A stretch of 52,190 nt of DNA. It comes from an uncultured Eubacteriales bacterium (GTDB taxonomy: Bacteria > Bacillota > Clostridia > Oscillospirales > Acutalibacteraceae). The position numbers and the translations under genes were made by a program. The stretch is from positions 1 to 52,190 of the forward strand of contig OMYO01000009.1 of the NCBI GenBank assembly GCA_900315285.1, read 5' to 3'. Numbering within the stretch: position 1 is the first letter of the stretch; each line of letters begins with the position of its first letter. Below, one piece after another: positions 26,000 through 33,852 of this stretch. Below the pieces are notes generated by a model. It ran no database searches, was not told the DNA's origin, and saw only the letters and a program-made list of their open reading frames with translations.

Positions 26000-26533
26000 T
26001 TAGATGCCCTTACGCACCTTGAGTTCATGGCGGGCCAGCTTTTCCTCCACCGATCCCAGAGAGGAGCCGTTGACGTGGGCATGACAGATGGCCATGGCGA
26101 GGGCATCCGCCGTGTCGTCGGGCTTCGGGACCTCTTTCAGATTCAGAATAACGCGGGTCATTTCCATGACCTGGCGCTTCTCGGCCTTGCCATAACCGAC
26201 AACGCCCTGCTTGACTTGCATAGGGGTGTATTCGTGGATATCCAGACCATGCTTCTTGGCGGCCAGCATAAGGACGCCGCGAGCCTGCGCAACATCAATA
26301 CCAGTGGTCTTGTTATTGGTGAAGTAAAGTTTCTCTATGGAGAGAACCTCCGGATGCGTCCGACTCATGAGAGCCATGGACTCGTCAAAGATTTGTTCCA
26401 GGCGGTCATCAAACGGCACCCCGGCGGGCGTCGTGATAGCACCGTAGTCCACAACAGTAAACCGATTACGGTCATAGTCCAGAACACCCCATCCGATGAT
26501 GGCGTAGCCCGGATCGATTCCCAGGATGCGCAT
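26000..26533 (-). CDS. ruvC: Crossover junction endodeoxyribonuclease RuvC
   Basis: This 177-residue enzyme resolves Holliday junctions by symmetrical nicking. It has the RNase H-like active site: Asp in RILGIDPGYAIIGWG (residue 7), Glu in VLSIEKLYFTNNKTT, and the C-terminal DDTADALAMAICHAH acidic cluster. The VGYGKAEKRQVMEM segment matches the DNA-binding region. The ATG at 26533 is preceded by a GGGGGAGG site. It is the first gene of the long run ruvC to clp. Confidence 0.97.
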   Translation of the reverse strand: MRILGIDPGYAIIGWGVLDYDRNRFTVVDYGAITTPAGVPFDDRLEQIFDESMALMSRTHPEVLSIEKLYFTNNKTTGIDVAQARGVLMLAAKKHGLDIHEYTPMQVKQGVVGYGKAEKRQVMEMTRVILNLKEVPKPDDTADALAMAICHAHVNGSSLGSVEEKLARHELKVRKGI

Positions 26534-26567
26534 GGCCTGCCTCCCCCTTATAAAATACAATCAAAAT

Positions 26568-26596
26568 ATTTTAGCATTATAAAGGGCCGCCTGCAA
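26568..26596 (-). promoter_or_regulatory. Candidate promoter of the ruvC operon
   Basis: On the minus strand TTGCAG (26591-26596), a 17-base spacer and TAAAAT (26568-26573) lie upstream of ruvC. The -35 box falls inside the loop of the preceding MoxR-operon terminator. The match to the -35 consensus is partial. Confidence 0.45.
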
Positions 26597-26604
26597 GGCG
26601 GCCC
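26577..26604 (-). terminator. Terminator after the MoxR/VWA unit
   Basis: On the minus strand GGGCCGCC and GGCGGCCC (26597-26604 and 26584-26591) form a perfect 8-bp stem with a 5-base loop. The tail (TTTATAAT) is short of pure T, so termination may be partial. It lies 4 bases beyond the stop of the MoxR gene. Confidence 0.65.
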
Positions 26605-26608
26605 GAAT

Positions 26609-28114
26609 TCAGAGTTCCAGTTTTTCTATTTTTTCTGCGATCTCCTTCTGGCGGTCGAAGAACAGCAGTTCCTTGTTATGGTCGAAATATTCGTCACAAC
26701 CGTAGCTTCCGATGAACCGGGAGGAGTACTCGTTGGCAGTGAGTTCCGTCACAAAGATGAGGACCTCCTGCCCCTCGGGGTAAACCTTGTCCAGATAATG
26801 GAAGATATTTTTCAGGTGGCGATGGGCATCGTCCACGTTACCCTTCAGGATATCCACATTCTCGTTGAAATTGTGGCTGACCATATCGGCCATGTCAAAG
26901 GCGCTGTCGGCATTCTTGATAATATGCATTTCCTGATCAAGGAAATGGTTCATCCGGCTGAGGAGATAGGCCTCACTGCGGGAAATGCTGGAGGTCTTCT
27001 TACCCTCTGCAATTTTTTTGCGGTTGTTCTCCTCCTCTTCCTGAAGGAGTTCCAAGGCGCTCTCTCCTTTGGCGATTCGGCCCACGACATTCCGCAGAAC
27101 TGGCATGAGCCGTTTGAGGCAGGCCTCGGTATCCATGACGGCTTTTGTCTCCTCAAAGACATAGTCCAGCAGCAGTCCGACCACAGCCAGACGCTCGTCA
27201 AAGGGAGCGCGTTTGGCCCGTGCCTCCAGACTCTCGCTGAAGTTGCCCTCGGCAATTTCCGGGACCTCGTAATCCTTTTTATATTTATTAAAAAGGTCGT
27301 AGTACGAGGCAAAGTCCCGGGCTATTTCCCGATCCTGCAGGTACTGCTCTATGAGTTCCCGGTCCACCGGGATCTTTTTCTTCTCACAGACCGTCATCAT
27401 GCGGCTCAAGTCGTCCCAGCTGCGGGCAGTGACAAACGCCTTTCCCTCCACAGTGCTCTCGACTTTATAGAAGTTGCTTTTCTTGATCTCCAGATAGGAC
27501 AGGATGGCCGGGTGGACGCCTATGGTATAGGCGTAGCTCTTCCATACGTCGTAGTCCGGTTCCACAACGATCTTTTTCAAGCGGTCCAAGGTAACAATGT
27601 CAAACTCGTGTACGGAGTTGTTATACTCTGGCGGATTTCCCGCAGTGACAACGACCCAACCCTCCGGGACATGGTGTTTTCCAAACGTCTTATACTGCAG
27701 GAACTGCAGCATGACCGGAGAGAGCGTCTCCGAGACACAGTTGATCTCGTCGAGGAAGAGAATGCCCCTGTCCACGCCGGAGTTCTCCATCATCTCATAG
27801 ATGGAGGCAATAATGTCGCTCATAGTGTACTCCGACACGTCGAACTCCATGCCGGCGTACTCTTTGTGGACAATAAACGGAAGTCCCAGAGCACTCTGTC
27901 TCGTATGGTGCGTCATGGAATAAGACAGAAGACCGATGCCCATTTCACCGGCAATCTGCTCCATGATGGCGGTCTTTCCAATGCCAGGAGGGCCAACGAG
28001 AAAAATGGGGCGCTGGCGCTCCACCGGAATCTCAAATTCCCCGGTCAGCTCGTCCCGCGCCAGATAGACAGAGACGGCATTCTTGATTTGTTCTTTTGCA
28101 CGGCTAATATCCAT
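26609..28114 (-). CDS. MoxR-family AAA+ ATPase
   Basis: This 501-residue ATPase of the AAA_5/MoxR type probably acts as a chaperone or metal-insertion/remodelling partner of the VWA protein encoded just upstream. It has Walker A FLVGPPGIGKTAIMEQ (about 38-53), Walker B GILFLDEINCVSETL, and VVTAGNPPEYNN as sensor 1. The second half is a long helical region unlike ordinary MoxR (which ends near 330 residues) and includes acidic, coiled-coil-like stretches (LLQEEEENNRKKIAEG). The 10-base spacing to the VWA gene and the flanking hairpins define a two-gene unit. The client is unknown. Confidence 0.85.
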   Translation of the reverse strand: MDISRAKEQIKNAVSVYLARDELTGEFEIPVERQRPIFLVGPPGIGKTAIMEQIAGEMGIGLLSYSMTHHTRQSALGLPFIVHKEYAGMEFDVSEYTMSDIIASIYEMMENSGVDRGILFLDEINCVSETLSPVMLQFLQYKTFGKHHVPEGWVVVTAGNPPEYNNSVHEFDIVTLDRLKKIVVEPDYDVWKSYAYTIGVHPAILSYLEIKKSNFYKVESTVEGKAFVTARSWDDLSRMMTVCEKKKIPVDRELIEQYLQDREIARDFASYYDLFNKYKKDYEVPEIAEGNFSESLEARAKRAPFDERLAVVGLLLDYVFEETKAVMDTEACLKRLMPVLRNVVGRIAKGESALELLQEEEENNRKKIAEGKKTSSISRSEAYLLSRMNHFLDQEMHIIKNADSAFDMADMVSHNFNENVDILKGNVDDAHRHLKNIFHYLDKVYPEGQEVLIFVTELTANEYSSRFIGSYGCDEYFDHNKELLFFDRQKEIAEKIEKLEL

Positions 28115-28124
28115 AAATATACCC

Positions 28125-29633
28125 TTAAGTCAGTTCATTGATGTCCCGATTGCGAAGCACCAGACGGATGGCCCACGGGGGCACATCCGGATTGGTGGAA
28201 TAATCGTCAAGATAGACGAAGGCAGTCCGGTAAGCCGGAGGCTTTTCTGGGAAAGTTCCATATCCGTCGGTAAAATAGATTAGTCCCTTTAGATTGTTGA
28301 ACTCATGTGTAGCAATGAGGTCGTCCACATATTGGAAAACGGGACGGAAGTCTGTGCCGCCAAACCCATGAAGCTGCATTTGATCCAGATAGGAGTCCAG
28401 TTCCTCTTCCGAGGTGATCTTATGGTCCTCCTGGATATCTGCGTCACACTGGATGATGTGGACATTGATCTTGTGGAAGAAATTTTCCTGGCTACGCAAT
28501 ACCGTGACCGTATGGCGGATAAATTTTTGCACGATATCTCCCATAACTGAGCCGGAGGTATCAACGGCAATGACGAAGTCCCGGATCTTCTTCATTTCCT
28601 TATACTCCAAGGGCTCAATAAGAGGCATGTTCTCATAGAGCCGAAGGCCGTAAGTGTAGAAGATGTTGTCAAATTCCTCGTCGTTGGTGGTGATTTCCTC
28701 CCCGTATCCGCTGAACTTTTTCAGAAAATTCCCATAATCATACCGTTCGCGATTTACCTCTTCCAGATTATAGACCATATCCCCGGCGCTGATACCCTTC
28801 TGTGCGCCAAAAGTCTCAAGGTCCGTCTGCATGTCGCGGGCAATTTTTTCCCACTCTTTCTCGAGTTTCTGGTTAGCCCGGAGAGAAAACAGCTCCTCGT
28901 CATCCTCGAGATTGTCGTCCTCAAATTCCGTCCCGTCAAAATGCGGCATATCTTCCGCGGTCTCCTCTGAGCCGCCGTAGATTCCGTCCTCTGGATTCCG
29001 GTTTTTTTCCGTTTCCCCTTTTTCCGGGTTTGCACCTGAATTTCCAGATTTGCTTTTTCGGTCGGAACTCCTCTCCCCGTTCTGATCGGCCAATTTGGGG
29101 AACCACTCTTCCGGATCATCCACAGAGAAGAGCTCGGAGAGCTCTTCCAAATATTCAATATCTTCTGAGCGATCCAGAAGATAATCATAGATACATTCTG
29201 CAGTCAGGTAGCGGACCTGTTCCCCAATCTGGTCCAGCACTTCCCCCTCTTTCTGTTCCAGTTCCGGACAGGAAGTACTCTTTAGCTCAAGGGAACGGAT
29301 AATATTCTCCACACTGATATCTGCAGCAATGCTCCAACACCGGTGATCCACCTTGGGAGAGACAAACTCATGACGAAATACGCAGTGCAGAACCATATGG
29401 AGGTAGCTGCGTGTCACAAGATTTCGGTTCTCTTGAAACTGTTTCAGAACGTGGCGGGAATTATACCGGATGGACTTTCCGTCTACACGGTATGTGTCTG
29501 TTTCTTTCTCATCCGGCAGCAGATCAAAACGGAATAACGCATTTTCCATGAAGCGGAGATTCACCATAAGGGTGTTGCGGGAGAGGGTCAGGACCTGTCG
29601 GCCCAGATCCTGCATGGTCTCGGATTCTGCCAA
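28125..29633 (-). CDS. VWA-like domain protein with DUF2201-type N-terminal metallopeptidase-like region
   Basis: This 502-residue protein has three parts. Residues 60-110 hold HMVLHCVFRH (His79, His83, His88), resembling the zinc-binding helix of DUF2201 putative metallopeptidases. Residues 180-250 are a charged, acidic, low-complexity linker. Residues about 350-500 are a von Willebrand factor A-like domain with the metal-ion-dependent adhesion motif DTSGS (358-362) and a later TDFRPVF segment. The start codon is TTG at 29633 with a strong AAAGGAGG site 6 bases away. It is paired with the MoxR ATPase downstream. VWA-MoxR pairs commonly assemble or activate metal-containing complexes. The client and peptidase activity are inferred only. 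Confidence 0.83.
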   Translation of the reverse strand: MAESETMQDLGRQVLTLSRNTLMVNLRFMENALFRFDLLPDEKETDTYRVDGKSIRYNSRHVLKQFQENRNLVTRSYLHMVLHCVFRHEFVSPKVDHRCWSIAADISVENIIRSLELKSTSCPELEQKEGEVLDQIGEQVRYLTAECIYDYLLDRSEDIEYLEELSELFSVDDPEEWFPKLADQNGERSSDRKSKSGNSGANPEKGETEKNRNPEDGIYGGSEETAEDMPHFDGTEFEDDNLEDDEELFSLRANQKLEKEWEKIARDMQTDLETFGAQKGISAGDMVYNLEEVNRERYDYGNFLKKFSGYGEEITTNDEEFDNIFYTYGLRLYENMPLIEPLEYKEMKKIRDFVIAVDTSGSVMGDIVQKFIRHTVTVLRSQENFFHKINVHIIQCDADIQEDHKITSEEELDSYLDQMQLHGFGGTDFRPVFQYVDDLIATHEFNNLKGLIYFTDGYGTFPEKPPAYRTAFVYLDDYSTNPDVPPWAIRLVLRNRDINELT

Positions 29634-29663
29634 ATGGAACCTCCTTTCTGTGTAGGAGCAGAA

Positions 29664-29694
29664 AGGGACCGCGCCGATACCCGGTGCGATCCCT
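29664..29694 (-). terminator. Hairpin after the fatty acid isomerase gene
   Basis: On the minus strand AGGGATCGCACCG (29682-29694) pairs with CGGCGCGGTCCCT (29664-29676), with one G-U pair and one mismatch, around a 5-base loop; TTCTGC follows. The short T run makes it a weak terminator, so some readthrough into the VWA gene is possible. Confidence 0.55.
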
Positions 29695-29726
29695 CCCGAA
29701 TGAAGATTTTCAGTTGATGTTACGAC

Positions 29727-31085
29727 TTAGAAGAATCTCTTAATGAGCTCCTTGGAGTAGGTTGCGGTCTCCTCCATGTCGCCGAAGGACATGATCTCAC
29801 CGGCATAGTAGGTATTGTTGGTGCCCTGCATGGCCTCAACTTTGTCATACCAGCCGTCTGCATAATCCTCGGAGAATACATGCGGGAAATAATACCAAGC
29901 CTTCTCGAGAAGGATCTTGTCGATGGGGCTGTCGCAGATCTTCATATCTTCAATGACGTTCTGCTTGCAGGTCTCATACGGTACATCCGGCTCATCCTTG
30001 TGGTTCTGGAGAACGTAGGTAACGATGGGCTGTTTGTCGTCGTCGGTCCATCTCTTGAAGTAGAGCATGCAGTGACCACGGCGGTCATTCTCCATGTTGT
30101 CGAAGATGTAGTAGGACTCGTCCGGAACATCCTCAGGTTTCATGGTTACGCCCATGGTGTTGTAGCGGGAGTAGTCGATCTTGCTGAAGAGGTCTTTCTC
30201 CTGCTCGGTAGCGTCAGCATAATTCGGGAAATACTGAAGCGGAGCGGTGACAATGAGCTTGTCAAACGTCTCGACCTCACCGTTTACGGTAATGTAGACC
30301 TTGTTGTCCTTACGCTCGACCTTGGTGATGTCAGCGTTGAGGACAGCCGGGTTCTTCAGTTTCTCATTGACGCACTCATAGATGTGCTGAGTGCCCTGTT
30401 CCCAGGTCCAGAGGTCGAGGCTCAGGAAGTCCATAAGGGTCTCAAAGTCGAGATACTTGAGGACATAGGCAGCCGGGATCTCATCAAAATAACCATAACC
30501 GAAGGAGGTGTACGGTCCGATCCAGGCGTCTTTGCAGAGCTCAACATGGTTCTTTTTCAGGAACTCAGAGAACGGAAGGGCAAGATCCTTGAGGTTCGGG
30601 TTGTCGAGATCATATTTCTCGTTCTTGGCGTCGTTGCTGTAGCCGTCAGCCTTACCATAGGCTACGCCGCGGTGACCGTTGATTTCATAACCCTTATACT
30701 TGGTCTCAAGAAGGTTACCGAGCTTTTTGACCTGATTCTTCATTTTGAGAAGTTTCGGGATCTTAAGCGGGTTCTTCTTCGGGTTGAACGGGTCAACCTC
30801 TTTGCCCTCTTTGGACTTCATCTTACGGTTGAGGGGCGGGCCGTCATGGGTGTAGCCGCCGAAGTCCTCGAGCTCTTTAACGGTGTAATAAGTCGGGCAG
30901 CCGAGAACAGCACCCATCTCATACCGTTTGCCGTCAAAGCCCATGGGGGAATGGCACTTACCGCCGACTTCTCCCTCTTTCTCGTAGACGACATAGTTGT
31001 TGTAGCCGGCCTTCTCAAGATAGACCGCAGCTGCCATTCCGGCAGGGCCTCCGCCGATGATGGCGATTCTGCTGTTTTTGTCCAT
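29727..31085 (-). CDS. FAD-dependent polyunsaturated fatty acid double-bond isomerase (Cutibacterium PAI / linoleate isomerase-like)
   Basis: This 452-residue flavoprotein has an amine-oxidase/protoporphyrinogen-oxidase fold: the FAD site is RIAIIGGGPAGMAAAVYLEKAG (residues 6-27) with VGGKCHSP after it. From memory of the C. acnes 10E,12Z-linoleate isomerase PAI, the match extends over the whole chain: GKRYEMGAVLG near the N-terminus, PAAYVLKYLDF and DLWTWEQGTQ in the middle, and WYYFPHVFSEDYADGWY plus YYAGEIMSFGD at the end. PAI shifts a double bond of free linoleate to make conjugated linoleate without net redox change. The ATG at 31085 has AAGGAG 8 bases upstream. It is transcribed divergently from an acyl-ligase/ACP/thioesterase set, which supports a fatty acid substrate. 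The exact product is not predictable. Confidence 0.82.
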   Translation of the reverse strand: MDKNSRIAIIGGGPAGMAAAVYLEKAGYNNYVVYEKEGEVGGKCHSPMGFDGKRYEMGAVLGCPTYYTVKELEDFGGYTHDGPPLNRKMKSKEGKEVDPFNPKKNPLKIPKLLKMKNQVKKLGNLLETKYKGYEINGHRGVAYGKADGYSNDAKNEKYDLDNPNLKDLALPFSEFLKKNHVELCKDAWIGPYTSFGYGYFDEIPAAYVLKYLDFETLMDFLSLDLWTWEQGTQHIYECVNEKLKNPAVLNADITKVERKDNKVYITVNGEVETFDKLIVTAPLQYFPNYADATEQEKDLFSKIDYSRYNTMGVTMKPEDVPDESYYIFDNMENDRRGHCMLYFKRWTDDDKQPIVTYVLQNHKDEPDVPYETCKQNVIEDMKICDSPIDKILLEKAWYYFPHVFSEDYADGWYDKVEAMQGTNNTYYAGEIMSFGDMEETATYSKELIKRFF

Positions 31086-31178
31086 AACAAAAACTCCTTT
31101 TCCCATAATTTTACAAAAATACCTTTGTTAGCGGGTTCACAATTCCTTGAGGGGACATTGGAACTCACATCGATAAGT

Positions 31179-31184
31179 ATTATA
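31179..31184 (-). promoter_or_regulatory. -10 box of the fatty acid isomerase promoter
   Basis: A perfect TATAAT on the minus strand lies about 95 bases before the isomerase ATG, in an AT-rich divergent region. A -35 box is poor (TTTCAT or GTTTCA at 16-17 bases), so activation by a regulator is possible. Confidence 0.55.
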
Positions 31185-31244
31185 GCACATTGGCATAATA
31201 ATGAAACACTTGAAAAAAAATATTAGCTATTATTGTTATTCTTT

Positions 31245-31273
31245 TTGCTCTGCACTCTACTATATATTATAAT
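31245..31273 (+). promoter_or_regulatory. Promoter of the acyl-activating ligase gene
   Basis: TTGCTC (31245-31250), a 17-base spacer and a perfect TATAAT (31268-31273) lie about 95 bases before the ligase ATG. The -35 box directly follows one copy of an 11-base repeat (31234-31244) that recurs at 31291-31301. Confidence 0.7.
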
Positions 31274-31367
31274 GTTAGTTGATTTCAAGCTGTTATTCTT
31301 TGTGAAAGGATTTGCAAATTTTCCTATCTTACGTTCAAAAAATAAACAGCAGAAAGGCAGATATATT

Positions 31368-32720
31368 ATGGGAATCATCAGTCGTCATACCACATTTGAC
31401 GAACTGCTCCGCGCCGGAATGGAGATCAGCGGGAATGGGACCGCGGTCTTCTATGAGGAAAACGGGCAGAAAAAGTCAATGTCATATCAGGAATTGCTGG
31501 ACGCCATCAACCAGGTAAAAGTACCTGACGGTTCCAGTATTGGAATACTCTGTGACGGCGGGCTCTCCACCGTTCTCAACATTTTTGCCGCTGCCAAGGC
31601 GGAAAAGCAAATTGTTATTCTGGAGCCCTCCGTACCGGAAAAAGCGCTCCAAATGCTCATTAGAGCCACGGACTGTGACGCTCTCATGGGAGAGGATAAA
31701 GACAGTCCCGCCCTGCAGGCTGCTCTTGGCAGCGGCGTTGCGACACCGAGCCACAGTATCTTATATTTCACGTCAGGAACGACTTCCATGAATAAGGCCG
31801 TAGAATTGACAGAGAGTTCTTTCTGCGCCAGCGCATATAACGGAAGTTCCTGTGACCCGCTCCATCCAGGAGACATCCTTCTTGGCCTTCTCCCATATAG
31901 CCATGTGTACGGGTTCGTTTGTTGCCTGCTCTGGGCCTGGGAGTGCGGTGCCGCAGTTGCCCTCGGCCGCGGGCGCCGTCATTTTGTGGATGACTGCGCA
32001 TTCTATCAACCAACTGCCCTGACCGTTGTACCTGCTCTTGTCGGTTTTCTCTTCCAGCACAAACTGTTGAACCCGGAGCTCAAACAAATTCTGATTGGTG
32101 CAGGCGGCTGCCCTCCCCAGCTCATGCAGGCCATTAAGGGTATGGGAATTGACGTGAGCTTCGGCTACGGGTTGACCGAGACCTCCTCCGGTGTCGCCAT
32201 CAGCACCGGAAATCCGGACCCGAGCCAAATGACCATCTGTCCTGACTTTACCGTTAATCTTGCCGACGACGGGGAAATCCTGATCCACTCCGACTACTGT
32301 ATGATGAAGGGGTATTACAAGAACCCGGAAGCCACGGCAGAAGTTCTCATTGACGGCTGGCTCCACACCGGAGACCTCGGCAAGTTTGATGACGCCGGAA
32401 AGCTCCACATCATTGGAAGGAAGAAGGAAGTCCTCGTGCTTTCCAGCGGGACAAAAATCTTCCTGCCGGAATATGAAATGCAGCTGTCTGCAGCGCTTGG
32501 AGAACAAGATCTCTGCGTCATGCTGGACTCCCATGAGAGGGTCATCGCAGTCATCTCCTCCGAGGATAAAAAGCCCACGGATTATCAGGAGGCTCTTAAC
32601 GCATTCAACAGCACCCGGGAGCGCAGTGAACAGATCACAAGAATTGAGGTCCGCAGAGACCCCCTGCCCCGTACAGCAACTGGAAAGCTCAAGCGTTGGA
32701 TGATCGTCAGCGCCAGCTGA
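31368..32720 (+). CDS. Compact AMP-forming acyl ligase (acyl-CoA/acyl-ACP synthetase-like)
   Basis: This 450-residue member of the ANL adenylating family activates a carboxylic acid with ATP and transfers it to a thiol, CoA or the ACP encoded next door. The phosphate loop is YFTSGTTSMNKA (about 133-144), followed by GYGLTETSSG, the hinge region GWLHTGDLGKFDDAGKLHIIGRKKE and the C-terminal catalytic lysine in RTATGKLKR (Lys440). At 450 residues it is shorter than typical CoA ligases (500-570), as in small acyl-ACP or aryl ligases. The ATG at 31368 is chosen for the GAAAGG site before it; a longer reading has a hydrophobic, AT-rich lead without a ribosome site. A fatty acid substrate is inferred from context. 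Confidence 0.85.
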   Translation: MGIISRHTTFDELLRAGMEISGNGTAVFYEENGQKKSMSYQELLDAINQVKVPDGSSIGILCDGGLSTVLNIFAAAKAEKQIVILEPSVPEKALQMLIRATDCDALMGEDKDSPALQAALGSGVATPSHSILYFTSGTTSMNKAVELTESSFCASAYNGSSCDPLHPGDILLGLLPYSHVYGFVCCLLWAWECGAAVALGRGRRHFVDDCAFYQPTALTVVPALVGFLFQHKLLNPELKQILIGAGGCPPQLMQAIKGMGIDVSFGYGLTETSSGVAISTGNPDPSQMTICPDFTVNLADDGEILIHSDYCMMKGYYKNPEATAEVLIDGWLHTGDLGKFDDAGKLHIIGRKKEVLVLSSGTKIFLPEYEMQLSAALGEQDLCVMLDSHERVIAVISSEDKKPTDYQEALNAFNSTRERSEQITRIEVRRDPLPRTATGKLKRWMIVSAS

Positions 32721-32742
32721 TTTTCCACATCCACATTGGGAA

Positions 32743-32770
32743 TTGACAGGAAAAAGCACACAGCTACAAT
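32743..32770 (+). promoter_or_regulatory. Promoter of the ACP-thioesterase pair
   Basis: A perfect TTGACA (32743-32748), a 16-base spacer and TACAAT (32765-32770) lie in the 98-base gap between the ligase and the ACP gene. The pair may thus be made in excess of the ligase. Confidence 0.7.
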
Positions 32771-32818
32771 AATGTTGTGGTTTTATTTTGATATATTATG
32801 GTTAAAGGAGTATTTATT

Positions 32819-33073
32819 ATGGCAAAGAAATACACAAAGGAAGAAATTGCCGCCAAGGTCAAAGAGGTTATTGGAGATTACTGCCCGCAGATCGATCTCA
32901 CCACGCTCAAAGGCGACACCACTCTCGGCAATGTCGGTGAAATGGACTCCATGAATATCCTCCTCATCATCACCAAGCTGGAGGCATTCTACGGTGTGGA
33001 AATCCCGGACCGCAAATGGAAGCGGCTTCAGACCTTTGATGACGTCGTTGACGCCTTCTATGATGAAATCTGA
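32819..33073 (+). CDS. Acyl carrier protein
   Basis: This 84-residue acidic protein is an acyl carrier protein with the phosphopantetheine attachment serine in GEMDSMNILLII (Ser44). The four-helix pattern and the VEIPD turn are typical. The start at 32819 has AAAGGAG 8 bases before it; an ATG 21 bases earlier would overlap that site. It differs from housekeeping fatty acid synthase ACPs in having MDSMN in place of the usual ADSLD and in lacking fab genes nearby. It is therefore probably a dedicated carrier for the adjacent ligase and thioesterase. The stop is 2 bases before the thioesterase ATG. Confidence 0.93.
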   Translation: MAKKYTKEEIAAKVKEVIGDYCPQIDLTTLKGDTTLGNVGEMDSMNILLIITKLEAFYGVEIPDRKWKRLQTFDDVVDAFYDEI

Positions 33074-33075
33074 GT

Positions 33076-33798
33076 ATGGAAACCCCATCCGTCTTTGAAA
33101 AGGAAATCAAGATCCTTGCAGAACATGTCACGCTGACCAGACAGCTTCGGCCGTCCGTGTTGCTCCGTTTTCTGCAGGAAGCGTCCATCGCCCATACGGA
33201 GGCATTGGGGGCTGGAAGGGACAAGACACTGGACCGCGGTTATCTCTGGGTCATTATGAACCAGCATATTGAGGTAAAGCGCATGCCGGTCTATGATGAC
33301 CACATTCTCCTGGAATCGTGGCCGGGGCCGACCCAGCACATTCTCTTTCCCCGCCACTATCGAATTTCGGACAAGAGTACCGGCGAAGAAATGGTTCGTG
33401 GTGCCGCAACCTGGATCATTATTGACGCGGTGAATCGCAAAATGATTTTCCCAGAGGCAAAGGGAATTTCGGTGCCCGGAATCCATCGGGACGGAGAATT
33501 GGAGATTCCGCCCTCCATTCCGGTTCCGGAGCTTTCCAATTCGGTGGAGCGGAAGGCCTCCTATAGTCTGACGGACATCAATGGTCACATGAACAACACC
33601 GCCTATCTGGACCTGGCAGAGGACCTCATTCCGGTGTCGGTTCTGCAGGAGAAAGAGCTCCGCACTATTGATATATCCTACAAGGAAGAAATCCGCTCGG
33701 AAGAGCCCTTCACTATTTCGTACGGTCAGGAGGGAAGCAGCTGGTATTTCCTCGGGGAGCCGAAGAAGTTCACGCTGCGTCTGCAGTACGACGAATAG
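33076..33798 (+). CDS. Acyl-ACP thioesterase (FatA-like, double hotdog)
   Basis: This 240-residue protein belongs to the bacterial acyl-ACP thioesterase family, two tandem hotdog domains that release a free fatty acid from ACP. The first domain has QEASIAHTEALG and RGYLWVIMNQHIEV; the second carries the catalytic-type DINGHMNNTAYLDLAED segment (about residues 167-183) with the Asn/His and acidic residues used by FatA/FatB-like enzymes. It is translationally tied to the ACP gene by a two-base spacer and ends at a strong bidirectional terminator. Chain-length preference cannot be read. Confidence 0.9.
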   Translation: METPSVFEKEIKILAEHVTLTRQLRPSVLLRFLQEASIAHTEALGAGRDKTLDRGYLWVIMNQHIEVKRMPVYDDHILLESWPGPTQHILFPRHYRISDKSTGEEMVRGAATWIIIDAVNRKMIFPEAKGISVPGIHRDGELEIPPSIPVPELSNSVERKASYSLTDINGHMNNTAYLDLAEDLIPVSVLQEKELRTIDISYKEEIRSEEPFTISYGQEGSSWYFLGEPKKFTLRLQYDE

Positions 33799-33801
33799 AC
33801 A

Positions 33802-33852
33802 AAAAAACAAGCATGCTGTAAACCGAGGAAGTTTGCAGCATGCTTATTTTTA
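33802..33852. terminator. Bidirectional terminator between the thioesterase and the leu/ilv operon
   Basis: A 15-bp stem (33809-33823 and 33831-33845, one G-U pair) encloses a 7-base loop. It has a T-rich tail to the right (ATTTTTATT) and an A run to the left that reads as T7 on the minus strand. It ends the plus-strand acyl cassette and the minus-strand leu/ilv operon, whose last codons touch it. Confidence 0.9.

Noticed and set aside
26027..28141. A 704-codon open frame on the plus strand across ruvC and the MoxR gene
   Set aside because: It is fully antisense to two genes with clear family motifs, has no ribosome site and shows no recognisable domain. Its openness follows from the codon bias of the real genes.
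29880..31226. A 448-codon plus-strand frame opposite the fatty acid isomerase
   Set aside because: It is antisense to a gene with strong full-length family similarity, and runs into the divergent promoter region.
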